Shown here one piece after another: positions 13,950 to 23,056 of a stretch of 59,835 nucleotides of DNA. Under the pieces are notes generated by a model. It saw only the letters and a program-made list of their open reading frames with translations. It was not told the DNA's origin and searched no databases. The stretch's first letter is position 1; the number at the start of each line of letters is the position of its first letter. The stretch spans positions 1-59,835 of the forward strand of contig JBBILQ010000010.1 of assembly GCA_037444845.1 (NCBI GenBank). Reading direction: 5' to 3'. The position numbers were made by a program, and so were the translations under genes. This DNA is from JARYMI01 sp037444845 (lineage in GTDB: Bacteria > Acidobacteriota > Aminicenantia > Aminicenantales > UBA8522).

Positions 13950-16287
13950 CGGCTTTTTTGGAATTGGCGGCTTTTTTCTTTTTTTTCATCTCAAAGTCAA
14001 ACCCCGGGTATTCTACGCGCGGGTGGTAGATCGTGTAGAGAGCGGAATGGAAAGCAGCAGCCGCGGCTCGGAGCTCCCGGAGCGAGAAATCGCAGGCATC
14101 GAGCTGTCCGTCCTGAAGGTAGCTTTCGAAGATTTCGGTGATGACGCGCTTCAGGCTTTCCCGGCTGGGCGACTTCAGGCTCCGCGAGGCGGCTTCGACA
14201 GAATCAGCCAGCATGATCAGAGCGGCATCCTTGCTCAGGGGCGGCGGGCCCGGGTAGCGGTAGCTTTCCTCGCCGATCTTCTGCATCTCCGGGTCGTATT
14301 TTTCCTTGGCCTTTTCGTAGAAGTAGCGAACGAGCGAGCTGCCGTGGTGCTGGGCGATAATGTCCTTGATTTTCCTGGGCAGCTTCAACTTCTTGGCCAT
14401 CTCCACGCCTTCCTTGACGTGGTTGACGATGACAAGCGTGCTCATGCTCGGGGTCAGGTCTTTGTGCAGGTCCGGGTTGCGGACCATGTTTTCGATGAAG
14501 TATTCCGGCCTCTTGACCTTGCCGATGTCATGGTAGAGGGCTCCGGTCTTGACCAGCATGGAGTCCAGGCCGATCTCTTCGGCCGCCTTCTCGGCCAACG
14601 AGGCCACGATCAAGGAATGGTGGTAAGAACCGGGCGCCTCCATGGCCATTTGCCGGAAAATCGGCAGGTCGGAATTGGAAAGCTCTAAAAGCTTGGTCTG
14701 GGTGACAAACCCGAAGACAAGCTCGATGACCGGGAGGAGAAGAAAGGCGATGGAAGCGCTGAGGATTCCTCCGATGAGGCCCATGCTCACCTTAGCGGCC
14801 ACGACATCCACCCCGCTCAGTTTTTCCCCTATGAGTTCATAGGTCAGGATGAGGAAGATGTTTACCGGCGCGACGACGAACAACCCGGCCCGCAGCGCTG
14901 AGGTTCTCTTCTGCCGCTTGTAATACTTGATTCCGTAAATCGCAGCCAGTCCCCCGATGAAGCAATACAGCATGAAGCTGAAATGGCCCTGGAAAAAATA
15001 GCCGACGAGCAGGCTGTTCATGATGGCGAAGATCAGGCTAATGGTGTTGGTGGTGAGGAAGGCGAAGAGGATGACGCCGAGCTGGTAGGGGAAAGCATAC
15101 TTGTAAGCTTCGATATCGGCCAGGAAGGAAAGGGTTGCCTCCTCGCTGAAGACCCCGGCCAGAAAATTGGACAGCTTGTAACTGAGCAAGGATAAAAAGA
15201 GGGTCATGCCCATCATCAGGAATATCTTCTGGGCGGCCCTGAACTTAAGGAGCGACTTCAGGTAGTACCAGAGAGTGAGGAAGATCAGGGCGAAGAGCAG
15301 CCAGGTCCCCGCGAAATTCCTGAGCCAGCCGCGCTCTTCCTTGAGGTGCTGGTTGATGATCGCGACGAGCTTGAGCGTCTCGGCCGTGGCTTCATCGCCC
15401 TTGCGGATGATGACTTTGCCTTTCTTGATTTTGTAGAAAACGGTGTCCACGCGGGCTCTGGCGCGCTCTTTCCTGGCCTCTGTTTCGACCTTGTTGTAGG
15501 TGATGTTGGGAGTGATAAAAGCGTCGGCCAGGCTCCGCAACAGGCTCTTCTGCCGCGCCGGGAGCTCGATCTTCTCGGCCTCGGCCGCGAATTTTTCCCG
15601 GCTTTCCTTGATCTCTAAGATCTCATCGGTTTTCGTTAATTTTTCATTCCCGGGTCCCCTCATCAGGATGAACCCGCGTTCCGGCTCTCTCCGGATGAAC
15701 AGGTTCTTGGAAATGATGATGCCCGAAGAGGAGATTTTTCCGATCAGGCTGATCAGGGTCTCGGCCAGATCCGAAGAGAAGTTCGCCCTGATGAGCGATT
15801 CAACCTCTCTGGCCTGAACGTCGCCCCCGAATTTTTCGGAAATGTCCTTCTGCAGCTCGGCCGTGCTTCTTGAGGCAGCCGGCCTTTTGAGCCATTCCTG
15901 CCCGAACTCAAAGAACTGCCGGATTCTCTCCTCGGTGTTGAGGAAGGCATTCTCGTCAAACGTGTAAACAGGGAGGACAGACTCCTCGGCTTCGGCCCTC
16001 CGGTTGGCTGTGGTCTCTGTGTCCTCGATTGTCAGGTCGTGCGGCGAGACGACATCGGCCGAGGCGATTTCTCCCACCTCGATCCTGGGGAGCATTTTGG
16101 ACGGTACGTAGGAAAGAAAATAGGACAGGAAGAAGACAAAAACGATCAGGTGAAGAACGGGGTTCTCGACTATTTGCTTCCAGAGCGGAGCCTTTTCTTT
16201 CGAATCCGGCGGGGGAGGCCCGTTCGTCTTTTTCTGGGCTCCTGTCCCTTTGAAGAGTTTGATATTCTTAAAGGAAATAAAATCCAT
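13921..16287 (-). CDS. pgpH: 7TM-HD family phosphohydrolase (PgpH-like)
   Basis: A 788-residue membrane protein of the 7TMR-HD family; Listeria PgpH of this family hydrolyses c-di-AMP. Architecture: short cytoplasmic tail, one helix (about 45-62), a large extracytoplasmic 7TMR-HDED domain (about 63-322), a seven-helix block (about 325-525), then a cytoplasmic HD domain. In the latter, YHHSLIVASLAEKAA near 555 and the metal-binding HD of YHDIGKVKRPEYF (586-587) are intact, with AQHHGSSLVRYFY and LADSVEAASRS following. It lies between phoH and ybeY, the conserved place for this family. c-di-AMP specificity is inferred from family and synteny; no diadenylate cyclase is in the window. Confidence 0.9.
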   Translation of the reverse strand: MDFISFKNIKLFKGTGAQKKTNGPPPPDSKEKAPLWKQIVENPVLHLIVFVFFLSYFLSYVPSKMLPRIEVGEIASADVVSPHDLTIEDTETTANRRAEAEESVLPVYTFDENAFLNTEERIRQFFEFGQEWLKRPAASRSTAELQKDISEKFGGDVQAREVESLIRANFSSDLAETLISLIGKISSSGIIISKNLFIRREPERGFILMRGPGNEKLTKTDEILEIKESREKFAAEAEKIELPARQKSLLRSLADAFITPNITYNKVETEARKERARARVDTVFYKIKKGKVIIRKGDEATAETLKLVAIINQHLKEERGWLRNFAGTWLLFALIFLTLWYYLKSLLKFRAAQKIFLMMGMTLFLSLLSYKLSNFLAGVFSEEATLSFLADIEAYKYAFPYQLGVILFAFLTTNTISLIFAIMNSLLVGYFFQGHFSFMLYCFIGGLAAIYGIKYYKRQKRTSALRAGLFVVAPVNIFLILTYELIGEKLSGVDVVAAKVSMGLIGGILSASIAFLLLPVIELVFGFVTQTKLLELSNSDLPIFRQMAMEAPGSYHHSLIVASLAEKAAEEIGLDSMLVKTGALYHDIGKVKRPEYFIENMVRNPDLHKDLTPSMSTLVIVNHVKEGVEMAKKLKLPRKIKDIIAQHHGSSLVRYFYEKAKEKYDPEMQKIGEESYRYPGPPPLSKDAALIMLADSVEAASRSLKSPSRESLKRVITEIFESYLQDGQLDACDFSLRELRAAAAAFHSALYTIYHPRVEYPGFDFEMKKKKKAANSKKADDRSPKPSA

Positions 16288-16304
16288 GGGTCTTTCTAAG
16301 CTCT

Positions 16305-17258
16305 CTATTCTTTAGAGGCCTTGCTTTCGGCCTTCTGATAGGCTCTGATGATTTTCTGGACGAGGGGATGCCTGACGACGTCCCGCTCGTCAAAATAGAT
16401 AAAAGCGATCTCTTTGATCGGAGAGAAGATCTTTATGGCCTCGAGAACGCCCGATTTTTTCGGCTGCGGCAGGTCGATCTGGGTGATGTCGGCCGTGACC
16501 ACAACCTTTGAGCCAAACCCCGATCGCGTCAGCAGCATCTTCATCTGCTCCCTGGTCGTGTTCTGGGCTTCATCAAGAATGATGAACGAATCGTTGAGGG
16601 TTCGTCCCCTCATGAACGCCAGGGGCGCGATCTCGATGATGCCCCTCTCGATCAGGCGGTTGGCCTGGTCAGCCTGGCTGAGGTCGAACAGGGCGTCATA
16701 GAGGGGACGGAGGTAGGGGTTGATTTTCTGGAAAATGTCGCCGGGCAGGAAGCCCAACTTTTCTCCAGCTTCCACCGCCGGCCTGGTCAAGATGATCCGG
16801 TTGACGACCTTGTCCTGGAGGAATGTCAGAGCCATGGCCATGGCGAGGTACGTCTTGCCCGTGCCCGCAGGCCCGATCCCGAAAACAAGGTCGAAGTTGC
16901 GGATGGCCTGGATGTATTCCTGCTGGTTGAGGCTCTTTGGGTTGACCGATTTGCGGGGCAAACTCAGGGCCTCAGAGGGGAAATAGGCTTCCAGAGGCTG
17001 GGGGCAACCGCCCTCAAGAAGGTCGAGGGCGATGTGGAAGTCCTCCTCCTTTGGGGAAAACCCTTTCTCCTGGAGCTCGCTCATTTTCTCGAAATAAAAC
17101 TTGGCAAATTCGACCTTTTTAGGGTTGCCGTCGATCCAGAGGCTGTCGCCCCGGATGGACAGGTTCACGCCCAGCCTGCCTTCCAGTTTTTTCAAGTTCC
17201 TGTCCAAGACGCCGGAAAAGACACTCTGTCTGATGTACGGATAGGTGATTTTTTCCAT
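16305..17258 (-). CDS. ybeZ: PhoH-family ATPase (YbeZ-like)
   Basis: A 317-residue PhoH/YbeZ protein, an RNA-linked ATPase that works with YbeY. An N-terminal KH-like region (LGVNLSIRGDSLWIDG) is followed by the P-loop GPAGTGKT at about 129-136, ILTRPAVEAGEKLGFLPGD (about 155-175), Walker B FIILDEAQNTT, and GSKVVVTADITQIDLP. I prefer the ATG at 17258; a TTG at 17264 would add two residues, and neither has a strong Shine-Dalgarno site. First gene of the phoH-pgpH-ybeY-CNNM-era operon, with a promoter at 17304-17332. Confidence 0.93.
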   Translation of the reverse strand: MEKITYPYIRQSVFSGVLDRNLKKLEGRLGVNLSIRGDSLWIDGNPKKVEFAKFYFEKMSELQEKGFSPKEEDFHIALDLLEGGCPQPLEAYFPSEALSLPRKSVNPKSLNQQEYIQAIRNFDLVFGIGPAGTGKTYLAMAMALTFLQDKVVNRIILTRPAVEAGEKLGFLPGDIFQKINPYLRPLYDALFDLSQADQANRLIERGIIEIAPLAFMRGRTLNDSFIILDEAQNTTREQMKMLLTRSGFGSKVVVTADITQIDLPQPKKSGVLEAIKIFSPIKEIAFIYFDERDVVRHPLVQKIIRAYQKAESKASKE

Positions 17259-17303
17259 AATCAAGAGGCAGGATCAGAGTCTTCGGCCATCTGTTTACAG
17301 CTA

Positions 17304-17332
17304 AGTAAACATCAAAGTCCCCACTTTGTCAA
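17304..17332 (-). promoter_or_regulatory. Promoter of the phoH-era operon
   Basis: Minus strand TTGACA (17332-17327), a 17-nt spacer and TTTACT (17309-17304), about 46 nt before the phoH start codon. The next five genes overlap or lie close together and show no other clear promoter. Confidence 0.55.
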
Positions 17333-17374
17333 GCCGGCCAGGGTCCCGGGCGGAAACTGGCGGCCCCGGGCAGG

Positions 17375-17403
17375 TTGCAAAAAAAAAAGAGCTGGTATAT
17401 ATA
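17375..17403 (+). promoter_or_regulatory. Promoter of the sat-cysC-sugar operon
   Basis: TTGCAA at 17375-17380, a 17-nt A-rich spacer and TATATA at 17398-17403, in an AT-rich island upstream of the RHH gene. Confidence 0.5.
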
Positions 17404-17467
17404 TTTATTTCATTTTTTTGAAGTTAGCCGCACCCGGCGGTCGCCGGCCCTGCGGCCGGGAAAAGGA

Positions 17468-17689
17468 ATGAGCATGGAAAACGAAACGATGAGCGTTCTC
17501 ATCCCCGCCTCGCTCTACAAGAAAATCGAGGAAGCGATCAAAGGGACGGATGTCCCCTCTGTCTCCGATTACGTCGCTAAGGTTCTCAGGGAGAAGCTCT
17601 CCCAGACAAAAAAGCCCGAGGAAGTCTTCACCAAGGAGGACGAAGAAAAAGTTAAAGAGAGGCTAAAAGCCCTGGGTTACATCGACTGA
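17468..17689 (+). CDS. Small RHH-like protein upstream of sat
   Basis: A 73-residue protein: a strand MSVLIPASLYKKIEEAI, then PSVSDYVAKVLREKL, which is the pattern of a ribbon-helix-helix DNA-binding domain, and a charged helical tail EEVFTKEDEEKVKERLKALGYID. AAAAGGA precedes the ATG at 17468; an internal ATG at 17474 is also possible. It ends 44 nt before sat on the same strand, so it may regulate the operon or form part of it. No toxin partner is adjacent. Confidence 0.6.
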   Translation: MSMENETMSVLIPASLYKKIEEAIKGTDVPSVSDYVAKVLREKLSQTKKPEEVFTKEDEEKVKERLKALGYID

Positions 17690-17733
17690 AATACGAAGAG
17701 GATTTTCCCCGGGCCAGAGGAGCGAAAAAAAAG

Positions 17734-18882
17734 ATGATCTCACCCCATGGAGGAAGACTCACCTCGAGAATCCTCGAGGGCGAAAGGCGAGCTGAGGCTC
17801 TCGAGAAAGCCAGGTCCCTTCCTGCTCTCAAAATCGACGAGGAGACAATCTCTGACGTGGAAAACTTGACCACGGGAGTCTTCAGTCCGCTTGAAGGGTT
17901 CATGGGCCAGGCCGATTGCAGAAGCGTCCTCAACCAGATGCGGCTTCAAAGCGACCTGCCCTGGACGATCCCCATCCTTTTGGACGCTTCGCCAGAGGAA
18001 GCCGGGACGTTCAAAGAAGGGAAGGAAGTCCTCCTGGCCAGGGAGAACGGCAGGCCGGTGGCTGTCCTTCACCTTGAAGAAAAATATGGCTACGATAAGG
18101 AGGAGCTAGCCAAGAAAGTCTTCATGACTTTGGACAGAACTCACCCGGGCGTGGCCAAAGTCTTCAGGATGAAGAGCATCCTCCTGGCCGGGCCTGTGGA
18201 CCTGATAGAGATGTCGCCGACGCCGTTCGACCGGTACAAGCTTGTGCCCAAGGAGACAAGGTTTCTTTTCAAAGAAAAAGGCTGGAAAACGGTGGTCGGG
18301 TTTCAGACTCGGAACACGCCCCACATCGGCCACGAGTATGTCCAGAAAACAGCCCTGACCTTTACCGACGGCGTTTTTGTCAACCCGGTCATCGGCCGGA
18401 AAAAAAAGGGCGATTTCAAGGACGAGGTTATCCTTGCCTCCTACGAAGAGCTGATCAAGCACTATTACTTGAAGGAAAGAGCGGTCATGGCCATCCTCCA
18501 GATGGAGATGCGCTACGCCGGGCCGCGGGAAGCCATCTTCCACGCGATCATCCGGAAAAACTTCGGCTGCTCTCATATCATCATCGGCCGCGACCATGCC
18601 GGCGTCGGAAATTACTACCCGCCGTACGCTGCCCAGGATATATTCGAGGAATTCCCCGACCTGGGCATCGTGCCGCTTTTTTTCAAATCGTTCTTCTACT
18701 GCAAAAAATGCCAGTCTGTGGTGAATGAAAAGACCTGTCCCCATCCTCCCGTCGAGCACATCCAGTTCAGCGGCACGAAGATCAGGGACATGCTGGTTAG
18801 GAGCGAGGTGCCGCCGCCCGAGCTGATGCGGCCCGAGGTCGCTCGAGTGATCATGACGTTCGATAATCCCTTCGTGGAGTAA
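17734..18882 (+). CDS. sat: Sulfate adenylyltransferase (ATP sulfurylase)
   Basis: A 382-residue Sat-type ATP sulfurylase, making adenylyl sulfate (APS) from sulfate and ATP. Conserved motifs are present: SPLEGFM (51-57), the sulfate/ATP-binding QTRN (191-194) with HIGH (197-200), and GRDHAG (285-290). Near 327-343 a cysteine group FYCKKCQSVVNEKTCPH is seen, as in several Sat proteins. Length is normal for the stand-alone form. cysC follows after 24 nt, so both steps to PAPS are made together. No APS reductase (aprAB) or PAPS reductase gene is near, so the pathway probably supplies PAPS rather than dissimilatory sulfate reduction. GGAGCG precedes the start. Confidence 0.95.
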   Translation: MISPHGGRLTSRILEGERRAEALEKARSLPALKIDEETISDVENLTTGVFSPLEGFMGQADCRSVLNQMRLQSDLPWTIPILLDASPEEAGTFKEGKEVLLARENGRPVAVLHLEEKYGYDKEELAKKVFMTLDRTHPGVAKVFRMKSILLAGPVDLIEMSPTPFDRYKLVPKETRFLFKEKGWKTVVGFQTRNTPHIGHEYVQKTALTFTDGVFVNPVIGRKKKGDFKDEVILASYEELIKHYYLKERAVMAILQMEMRYAGPREAIFHAIIRKNFGCSHIIIGRDHAGVGNYYPPYAAQDIFEEFPDLGIVPLFFKSFFYCKKCQSVVNEKTCPHPPVEHIQFSGTKIRDMLVRSEVPPPELMRPEVARVIMTFDNPFVE

Positions 18883-18906
18883 AGCGCCGGAAACGAGGAG
18901 CAGCGA

Positions 18907-19452
18907 ATGGAGTTGAAGACGGCCTGCGACCGAAAAGGGTTTACCCTGTGGTTTACAGGCCTTCCCTGCTCGGGAAAATCAGCCGTGGCCGACAGGGTGG
19001 CCGAGTTTCTCCGCCAGCGAGGGCTCAAGGTAGAAAGGCTCGACGGAGACATCGTCCGGCAGAGCCTGACGCGCGACCTCGGGTTTTCGAGGGAAGACCG
19101 GAACGAGAACATCCGCCGCGTGACCTTTGTGGCCAAGCTTCTCACCCGCAACGGCGTGGCTGTCCTGACATCGTTCATCTCGCCTTATCGGAACATCAGG
19201 GAGGAGGCCCGCCGGGAAATCGGAAGCTTCATTGAGGTCTACACAAAGTGCCCCCTGAACGTGTGCATGCAGAGAGACATCAAGGGCATGTACAAGAAAG
19301 CCCTGGCCGGCGAAATCAAGGAGTTCACCGGAATCTCCGACCCTTATGAGGAGCCGATTTCCCCCGAGATTCTCCTGGAGACTGACAAAGAAACGCTCGA
19401 GGAGAGCGCCCGGAAAGTGATCAGCCGGCTCGAAGAGTGGGAATATCTCTGA
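18907..19452 (+). CDS. cysC: Adenylyl-sulfate kinase
   Basis: A 181-residue APS kinase converting APS to PAPS. The P-loop GLPCSGKS is at residues 18-25; the family's RLDGDIVRQSLTRDLGFSREDRNENIRR (about 49-76) and TSFISPYRNIREEARR, then FIEVYTKCPLNVCMQRD, are intact. The gene sits between sat and nucleotide-sugar genes, which points to sulfation of glycans by PAPS-dependent sulfotransferases. None is in the window, so this role is inferred. GAGGAGCAGCG serves as ribosome-binding region. Confidence 0.95.
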   Translation: MELKTACDRKGFTLWFTGLPCSGKSAVADRVAEFLRQRGLKVERLDGDIVRQSLTRDLGFSREDRNENIRRVTFVAKLLTRNGVAVLTSFISPYRNIREEARREIGSFIEVYTKCPLNVCMQRDIKGMYKKALAGEIKEFTGISDPYEEPISPEILLETDKETLEESARKVISRLEEWEYL

Positions 19453-19477
19453 TTCCTTATGGGATAGTGAGGAGGGA

Positions 19478-20416
19478 GTGAAAACCTACCTGGTGACAGG
19501 CGGCGCCGGGTTCATCGGCTCTCACATCGCCGAGGAGCTCGTCCGCAGGGGCGAGAGAGTCAGAATCGTCGACAATTTCATCACCGGAAAGAGGGAAAAT
19601 CTCGCTCCGCTCGCCGGCCTCATCGAGCTCATCGAGGGGGACATCCGCAGCCTGAAGACGTGCCAGAGCGCATGCGCGGGTGCCGACTTTGTCCTCCATC
19701 AGGCGGCCCTGCCTTCAGTGCCGCGCTCGATCGAAGACCCCATTTTAGCCCACGACATCAACGTCAACGGCACACTGAACCTTCTTCTTGCCTCGGTCGC
19801 AGCGAAGGTGAAAAGGTTTGTTTTTGCCTCGTCTTCCTCCGTTTACGGGGACGACGATCATTTCCCGAAAACCGAGGACAACGTGGGCAGTCCGCTTTCT
19901 CCTTATGCTCTGACCAAGCTTGTTTGTGAGAAATACTGCCGGATTTTCTACGAAATCTACGGCCTCGAGACGATTTCCCTGCGGTATTTCAATGTCTTCG
20001 GTCCTCGCCAGGATCCTTTGTCCCAGTATGCGGCCGTGATCCCTCTTTTTATAACTAACGTGCTGGCCGGAGAGAGTCCCCAGATTTTCGGCGACGGCGA
20101 GCAATCCCGTGATTTCACGCCTGTCGCCAACGTGGTCGAGGCTAACCTCCTGGCGCTCGAAGCGCCGGCCGCAGCCGTGGGAAGCGTCTTCAACATCGCC
20201 TGCGGTGAAAGAACGACTGTCAATACTCTGGCCGGGGAGATCTGCCGGCTAACAAGGGCTTCGCTCGAGCCGGTCTACGCCGAGCCGCGTCCCGGGGATA
20301 TCAGGCATTCCTGGGCTGACATCACTAAGGCCAGAAAGCTCTTAGGCTACGAGCCGGTCGTGAGCTTCCTCCAGGGGTTGAGGACGACCGTGGCCTGGTA
20401 TAAAGGAAGGGGCTAA
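19478..20416 (+). CDS. NAD-dependent nucleotide-sugar epimerase (WbpP/GalE-like)
   Basis: A 312-residue extended short-chain dehydrogenase. The Rossmann motif GGAGFIGS is at 8-15; the catalytic Ser lies in FASSSSVYG (117-124) and the YxxxK is Y143/K147. SLRYFNVFGPRQDP near 170 and the substrate region FIxxVLAGESPQIFGDGEQSRDFTPV are typical of UDP-GlcNAc/UDP-GalNAc C4-epimerases of the WbpP type. The start is GTG at 19478 after GAGGAGG. It is followed by two nucleotide-sugar dehydrogenase genes, the first only 1 nt downstream. Together they could make UDP-hexuronic or UDP-HexNAc-uronic acids for a surface polysaccharide. The exact sugar is not determined. Confidence 0.88.
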   Translation: MKTYLVTGGAGFIGSHIAEELVRRGERVRIVDNFITGKRENLAPLAGLIELIEGDIRSLKTCQSACAGADFVLHQAALPSVPRSIEDPILAHDINVNGTLNLLLASVAAKVKRFVFASSSSVYGDDDHFPKTEDNVGSPLSPYALTKLVCEKYCRIFYEIYGLETISLRYFNVFGPRQDPLSQYAAVIPLFITNVLAGESPQIFGDGEQSRDFTPVANVVEANLLALEAPAAAVGSVFNIACGERTTVNTLAGEICRLTRASLEPVYAEPRPGDIRHSWADITKARKLLGYEPVVSFLQGLRTTVAWYKGRG

Positions 20417-20417
20417 C

Positions 20418-21737
20418 ATGAACCGGGAACTTCTTTCGCTCGAGAAAAGGATCAACAACAAAGAGGCGCGGGTCGGCGTTATCGGGCTGGGCTATGTCGG
20501 CCTGCCTCTTGTCAAGCTTTTCCTTGGGAGTGGTTTCCGGGTAACCGGGTTTGACATCGACCCGAAAAAGGTCGCCTCGTTAAACCGCGGCCGGAGCTAC
20601 ATCCGCCACGTGTCAACCAGGGAGATTAGGGATTTTATGGCAAAAAGGTTTTTCCGGGCAACCTCGGATTTTTCGCGGCTGCGCGAGATGGACGTCATCA
20701 TCATCTGCGTGCCGACGCCGCTCGACCCCCATAAGAACCCCGACCTTTCGTACGTCCTCAACACAACCCGGGTGATCTCCAAATGCCTGAGGAAGGGTCA
20801 GCTCGTGGTTCTCGAAAGCACGACGTATCCCGGGACGACCGAGGAAGAGATGCTCCCCATCCTCGAGCAGAGCGGGCTGCGAGCAGGAGAGGATTTCAGC
20901 CTGGTTTTCTCCCCGGAGCGGGAAAACCCGGGCGATAAAATTTATTCAACGGAAAAAATTCCCAGGGTCATCGGCGGCCTGACCAAAAACTGCCTGCGGC
21001 TGGCCCGAACGCTTTACGGCCAGGTCGTTGTCCGTACCGTTCCTGTTTCTTCTCCCCGCGTGGCGGAGGCGGTGAAGCTCCTTGAGAATATCTTCCGGTC
21101 GGTGAATATTGCCATGGTTAACGAGATGAAGATCATCTTCGAGCGGCTGGGAATCGACATCTGGGAGGTCATCCAGGCAGCCTCGACCAAACCTTTCGGC
21201 TACATGCCTTTCTACCCGGGGCCGGGATACGGCGGGCACTGCATACCCGTTGACCCTTACTACCTGACGTGGAAGGCCAAAGAGGTTGATTACCAGACGA
21301 AGTTTATCGAGCTGGCCGGTGAGATCAACACCCGGATGCCCTACTATGTCGTCAACAAGACAATCGAGGCCCTGAACAAAAAGGGAAGATCAATCCGCGG
21401 AGCCAGGGTCCTCGTCCTTGGCGTTGCCTACAAGAAGGATATCGACGACCAGCGGGAATCTCCCTCTCTCAAGATCATCAGCCTGTTCAAAGAGAAGGGT
21501 GCCAGCGTCGCCTACAACGACCCCTACGTTTCGCGCTCCCACGGTCACAGGGAATATCCCGGACTCGATCTTCGATCCGTGCCTCTCACGGCCGGGAGGT
21601 TGAAGGCGAGCGATGCCGTTATCATCTCCACCGACCATTCGGCGTATGATTATGACTGGATCGCCCGGACTGCTCCCCTTGTCGTGGACACGCGGAATGC
21701 CGTAAAAAAGAAAAGGAAAAACGTCGTCAAGGCGTAA
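20418..21737 (+). CDS. UDP-N-acetyl-hexosamine 6-dehydrogenase (WbpA/WecC type)
   Basis: A 439-residue NAD-dependent nucleotide-sugar dehydrogenase. VIGLGYVGLP (21-30) is the NAD site, CVPTPLDPHKNPDLSYV (97-113) and ESTTYPGTTEEEMLPIL (133-149) follow, and the catalytic Cys is C275 in GYGGHCIPVDPYY. The HCIPVDPYYL form and the STTYPGT motif place it with UDP-GlcNAc/ManNAc dehydrogenases (WbpA, WecC, TviB) rather than UDP-glucose dehydrogenases. It makes a uronic acid from a UDP-HexNAc. It starts 1 nt after the epimerase stop and ends 14 nt before ugd. Confidence 0.92.
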   Translation: MNRELLSLEKRINNKEARVGVIGLGYVGLPLVKLFLGSGFRVTGFDIDPKKVASLNRGRSYIRHVSTREIRDFMAKRFFRATSDFSRLREMDVIIICVPTPLDPHKNPDLSYVLNTTRVISKCLRKGQLVVLESTTYPGTTEEEMLPILEQSGLRAGEDFSLVFSPERENPGDKIYSTEKIPRVIGGLTKNCLRLARTLYGQVVVRTVPVSSPRVAEAVKLLENIFRSVNIAMVNEMKIIFERLGIDIWEVIQAASTKPFGYMPFYPGPGYGGHCIPVDPYYLTWKAKEVDYQTKFIELAGEINTRMPYYVVNKTIEALNKKGRSIRGARVLVLGVAYKKDIDDQRESPSLKIISLFKEKGASVAYNDPYVSRSHGHREYPGLDLRSVPLTAGRLKASDAVIISTDHSAYDYDWIARTAPLVVDTRNAVKKKRKNVVKA

Positions 21738-21751
21738 GGAAGGAGGACGGC

Positions 21752-23056
21752 ATGAAAATTGGCGTCATCGGAACAGGATACGTCGGGCTGGTCACGGCCG
21801 CGGGCCTGGCCGAGCTGGGCCACCAGGTGCAGGGTGTGGACAAAGATACGGACAAGATCGAGAAGGTCAGCCGGGGCATTGTCCCCATTTATGAGCCAGG
21901 ACTGGACGGGCTTCTCAAGTCCAATATGGAGAAAGGCCGTCTCGGGTTTAGCTCCGACCTCTCCGGGACGATCCGGGAAGCCGACGTCGTCTTTGTCTGC
22001 GTCGGGACTCCTCCGCAGGAAGACGGAAGCGCCGACATGTGCCAGATCGAGGAAGTTTCGCGCCAGATCGCCGAAAACCTCAACCGCTACAAGTTAGTGG
22101 TCGAGAAAAGCACCGTCCCGGTCAAGACATCGTTCTGGATTAAAAGAACCATGAGCCTTTACCGGAAGAGCGATGTCGAGTTCGACATCGCCTCCAACCC
22201 TGAGTTCCTGAGGGAAGGCTCAGCCGTCTCGGACTTCCTCAACCCCGACCGGATCATCATCGGCGTCGAAACAGAACGGGCCAGAGACATTCTCCTCGGG
22301 ATATATGAAAAGTTCAAGGACCGCATCGTCGTCACGAACATCGACACAGCCGAGCTGATCAAACATGCGTCGAATTCTTTCCTCGCCGTCAAGATTTCTT
22401 ATATCAACCTCATCTCCAACATCTGCGATAAGACCGAGGCCAACGTCGAGCAGGTGGCGGCCGGAATGGGGCTCGACCCGCGCATCGGCAGCCGCTTTCT
22501 CAAGGCCGGGGTGGGCTACGGCGGCTCTTGCTTTCCCAAAGACATCAGAGCCTTGGTCAAGATCGGCGAGGACCTGGGCGTTGATATGAGCTTGCTCAAG
22601 GAAGCGGACAGGATCAACGCCGACCGGGTGAGGATTTTTCTCGACAAAGTCAAGAAAGCGCTTTGGATCCTCAAGGATAAAAACATTGCGGTGCTGGGTC
22701 TTGCCTTTAAGCCGGAAACAGACGACATCCGGGAGGCGCCCAGCATCCGGGTTATCCAAGAACTTCTGCGCGAGGGGGCAAGGCTTCGGCTCTACGACCC
22801 TCAGGCCATGGGCAACATGAAGCAGCTTTACCCTGAAGAGCCGGGCCGCCTGATCTATTCATCATCGCCCTACCAGGCAGCCGAGGGAACAAACGCCCTG
22901 CTCGTCCTGACCGAGTGGGCGGAATTGGCGGCGCTTGACCTCAAGAAGCTCAAAGTGACGATGGCCAACCCGATTATCGTCGACGGCCGGAATGTCTTCG
23001 AGCCCGAGGCTGCACGAAGGCTCGGTTTTGAGTACTACTCCATCGGCCGCAAATGA
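21752..23056 (+). CDS. ugd: UDP-glucose 6-dehydrogenase
   Basis: A 434-residue enzyme that makes UDP-glucuronate. NAD site GTGYVGLV (7-14), CVGTPPQEDGSADM (83-96), EKSTVPVKT (118-126), SNPEFLREGSAV (148-159) and catalytic C260 in GYGGSCFPKD, all of the Ugd pattern. The C-terminal domain (LAFKPETDDIREAPS) is intact. Being next to a different UDP-HexNAc dehydrogenase means that the operon makes two kinds of nucleotide uronic acid. AAGGAGG precedes the ATG. The gene ends at a GGGGACAG hairpin. Confidence 0.95.
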   Translation: MKIGVIGTGYVGLVTAAGLAELGHQVQGVDKDTDKIEKVSRGIVPIYEPGLDGLLKSNMEKGRLGFSSDLSGTIREADVVFVCVGTPPQEDGSADMCQIEEVSRQIAENLNRYKLVVEKSTVPVKTSFWIKRTMSLYRKSDVEFDIASNPEFLREGSAVSDFLNPDRIIIGVETERARDILLGIYEKFKDRIVVTNIDTAELIKHASNSFLAVKISYINLISNICDKTEANVEQVAAGMGLDPRIGSRFLKAGVGYGGSCFPKDIRALVKIGEDLGVDMSLLKEADRINADRVRIFLDKVKKALWILKDKNIAVLGLAFKPETDDIREAPSIRVIQELLREGARLRLYDPQAMGNMKQLYPEEPGRLIYSSSPYQAAEGTNALLVLTEWAELAALDLKKLKVTMANPIIVDGRNVFEPEAARRLGFEYYSIGRK

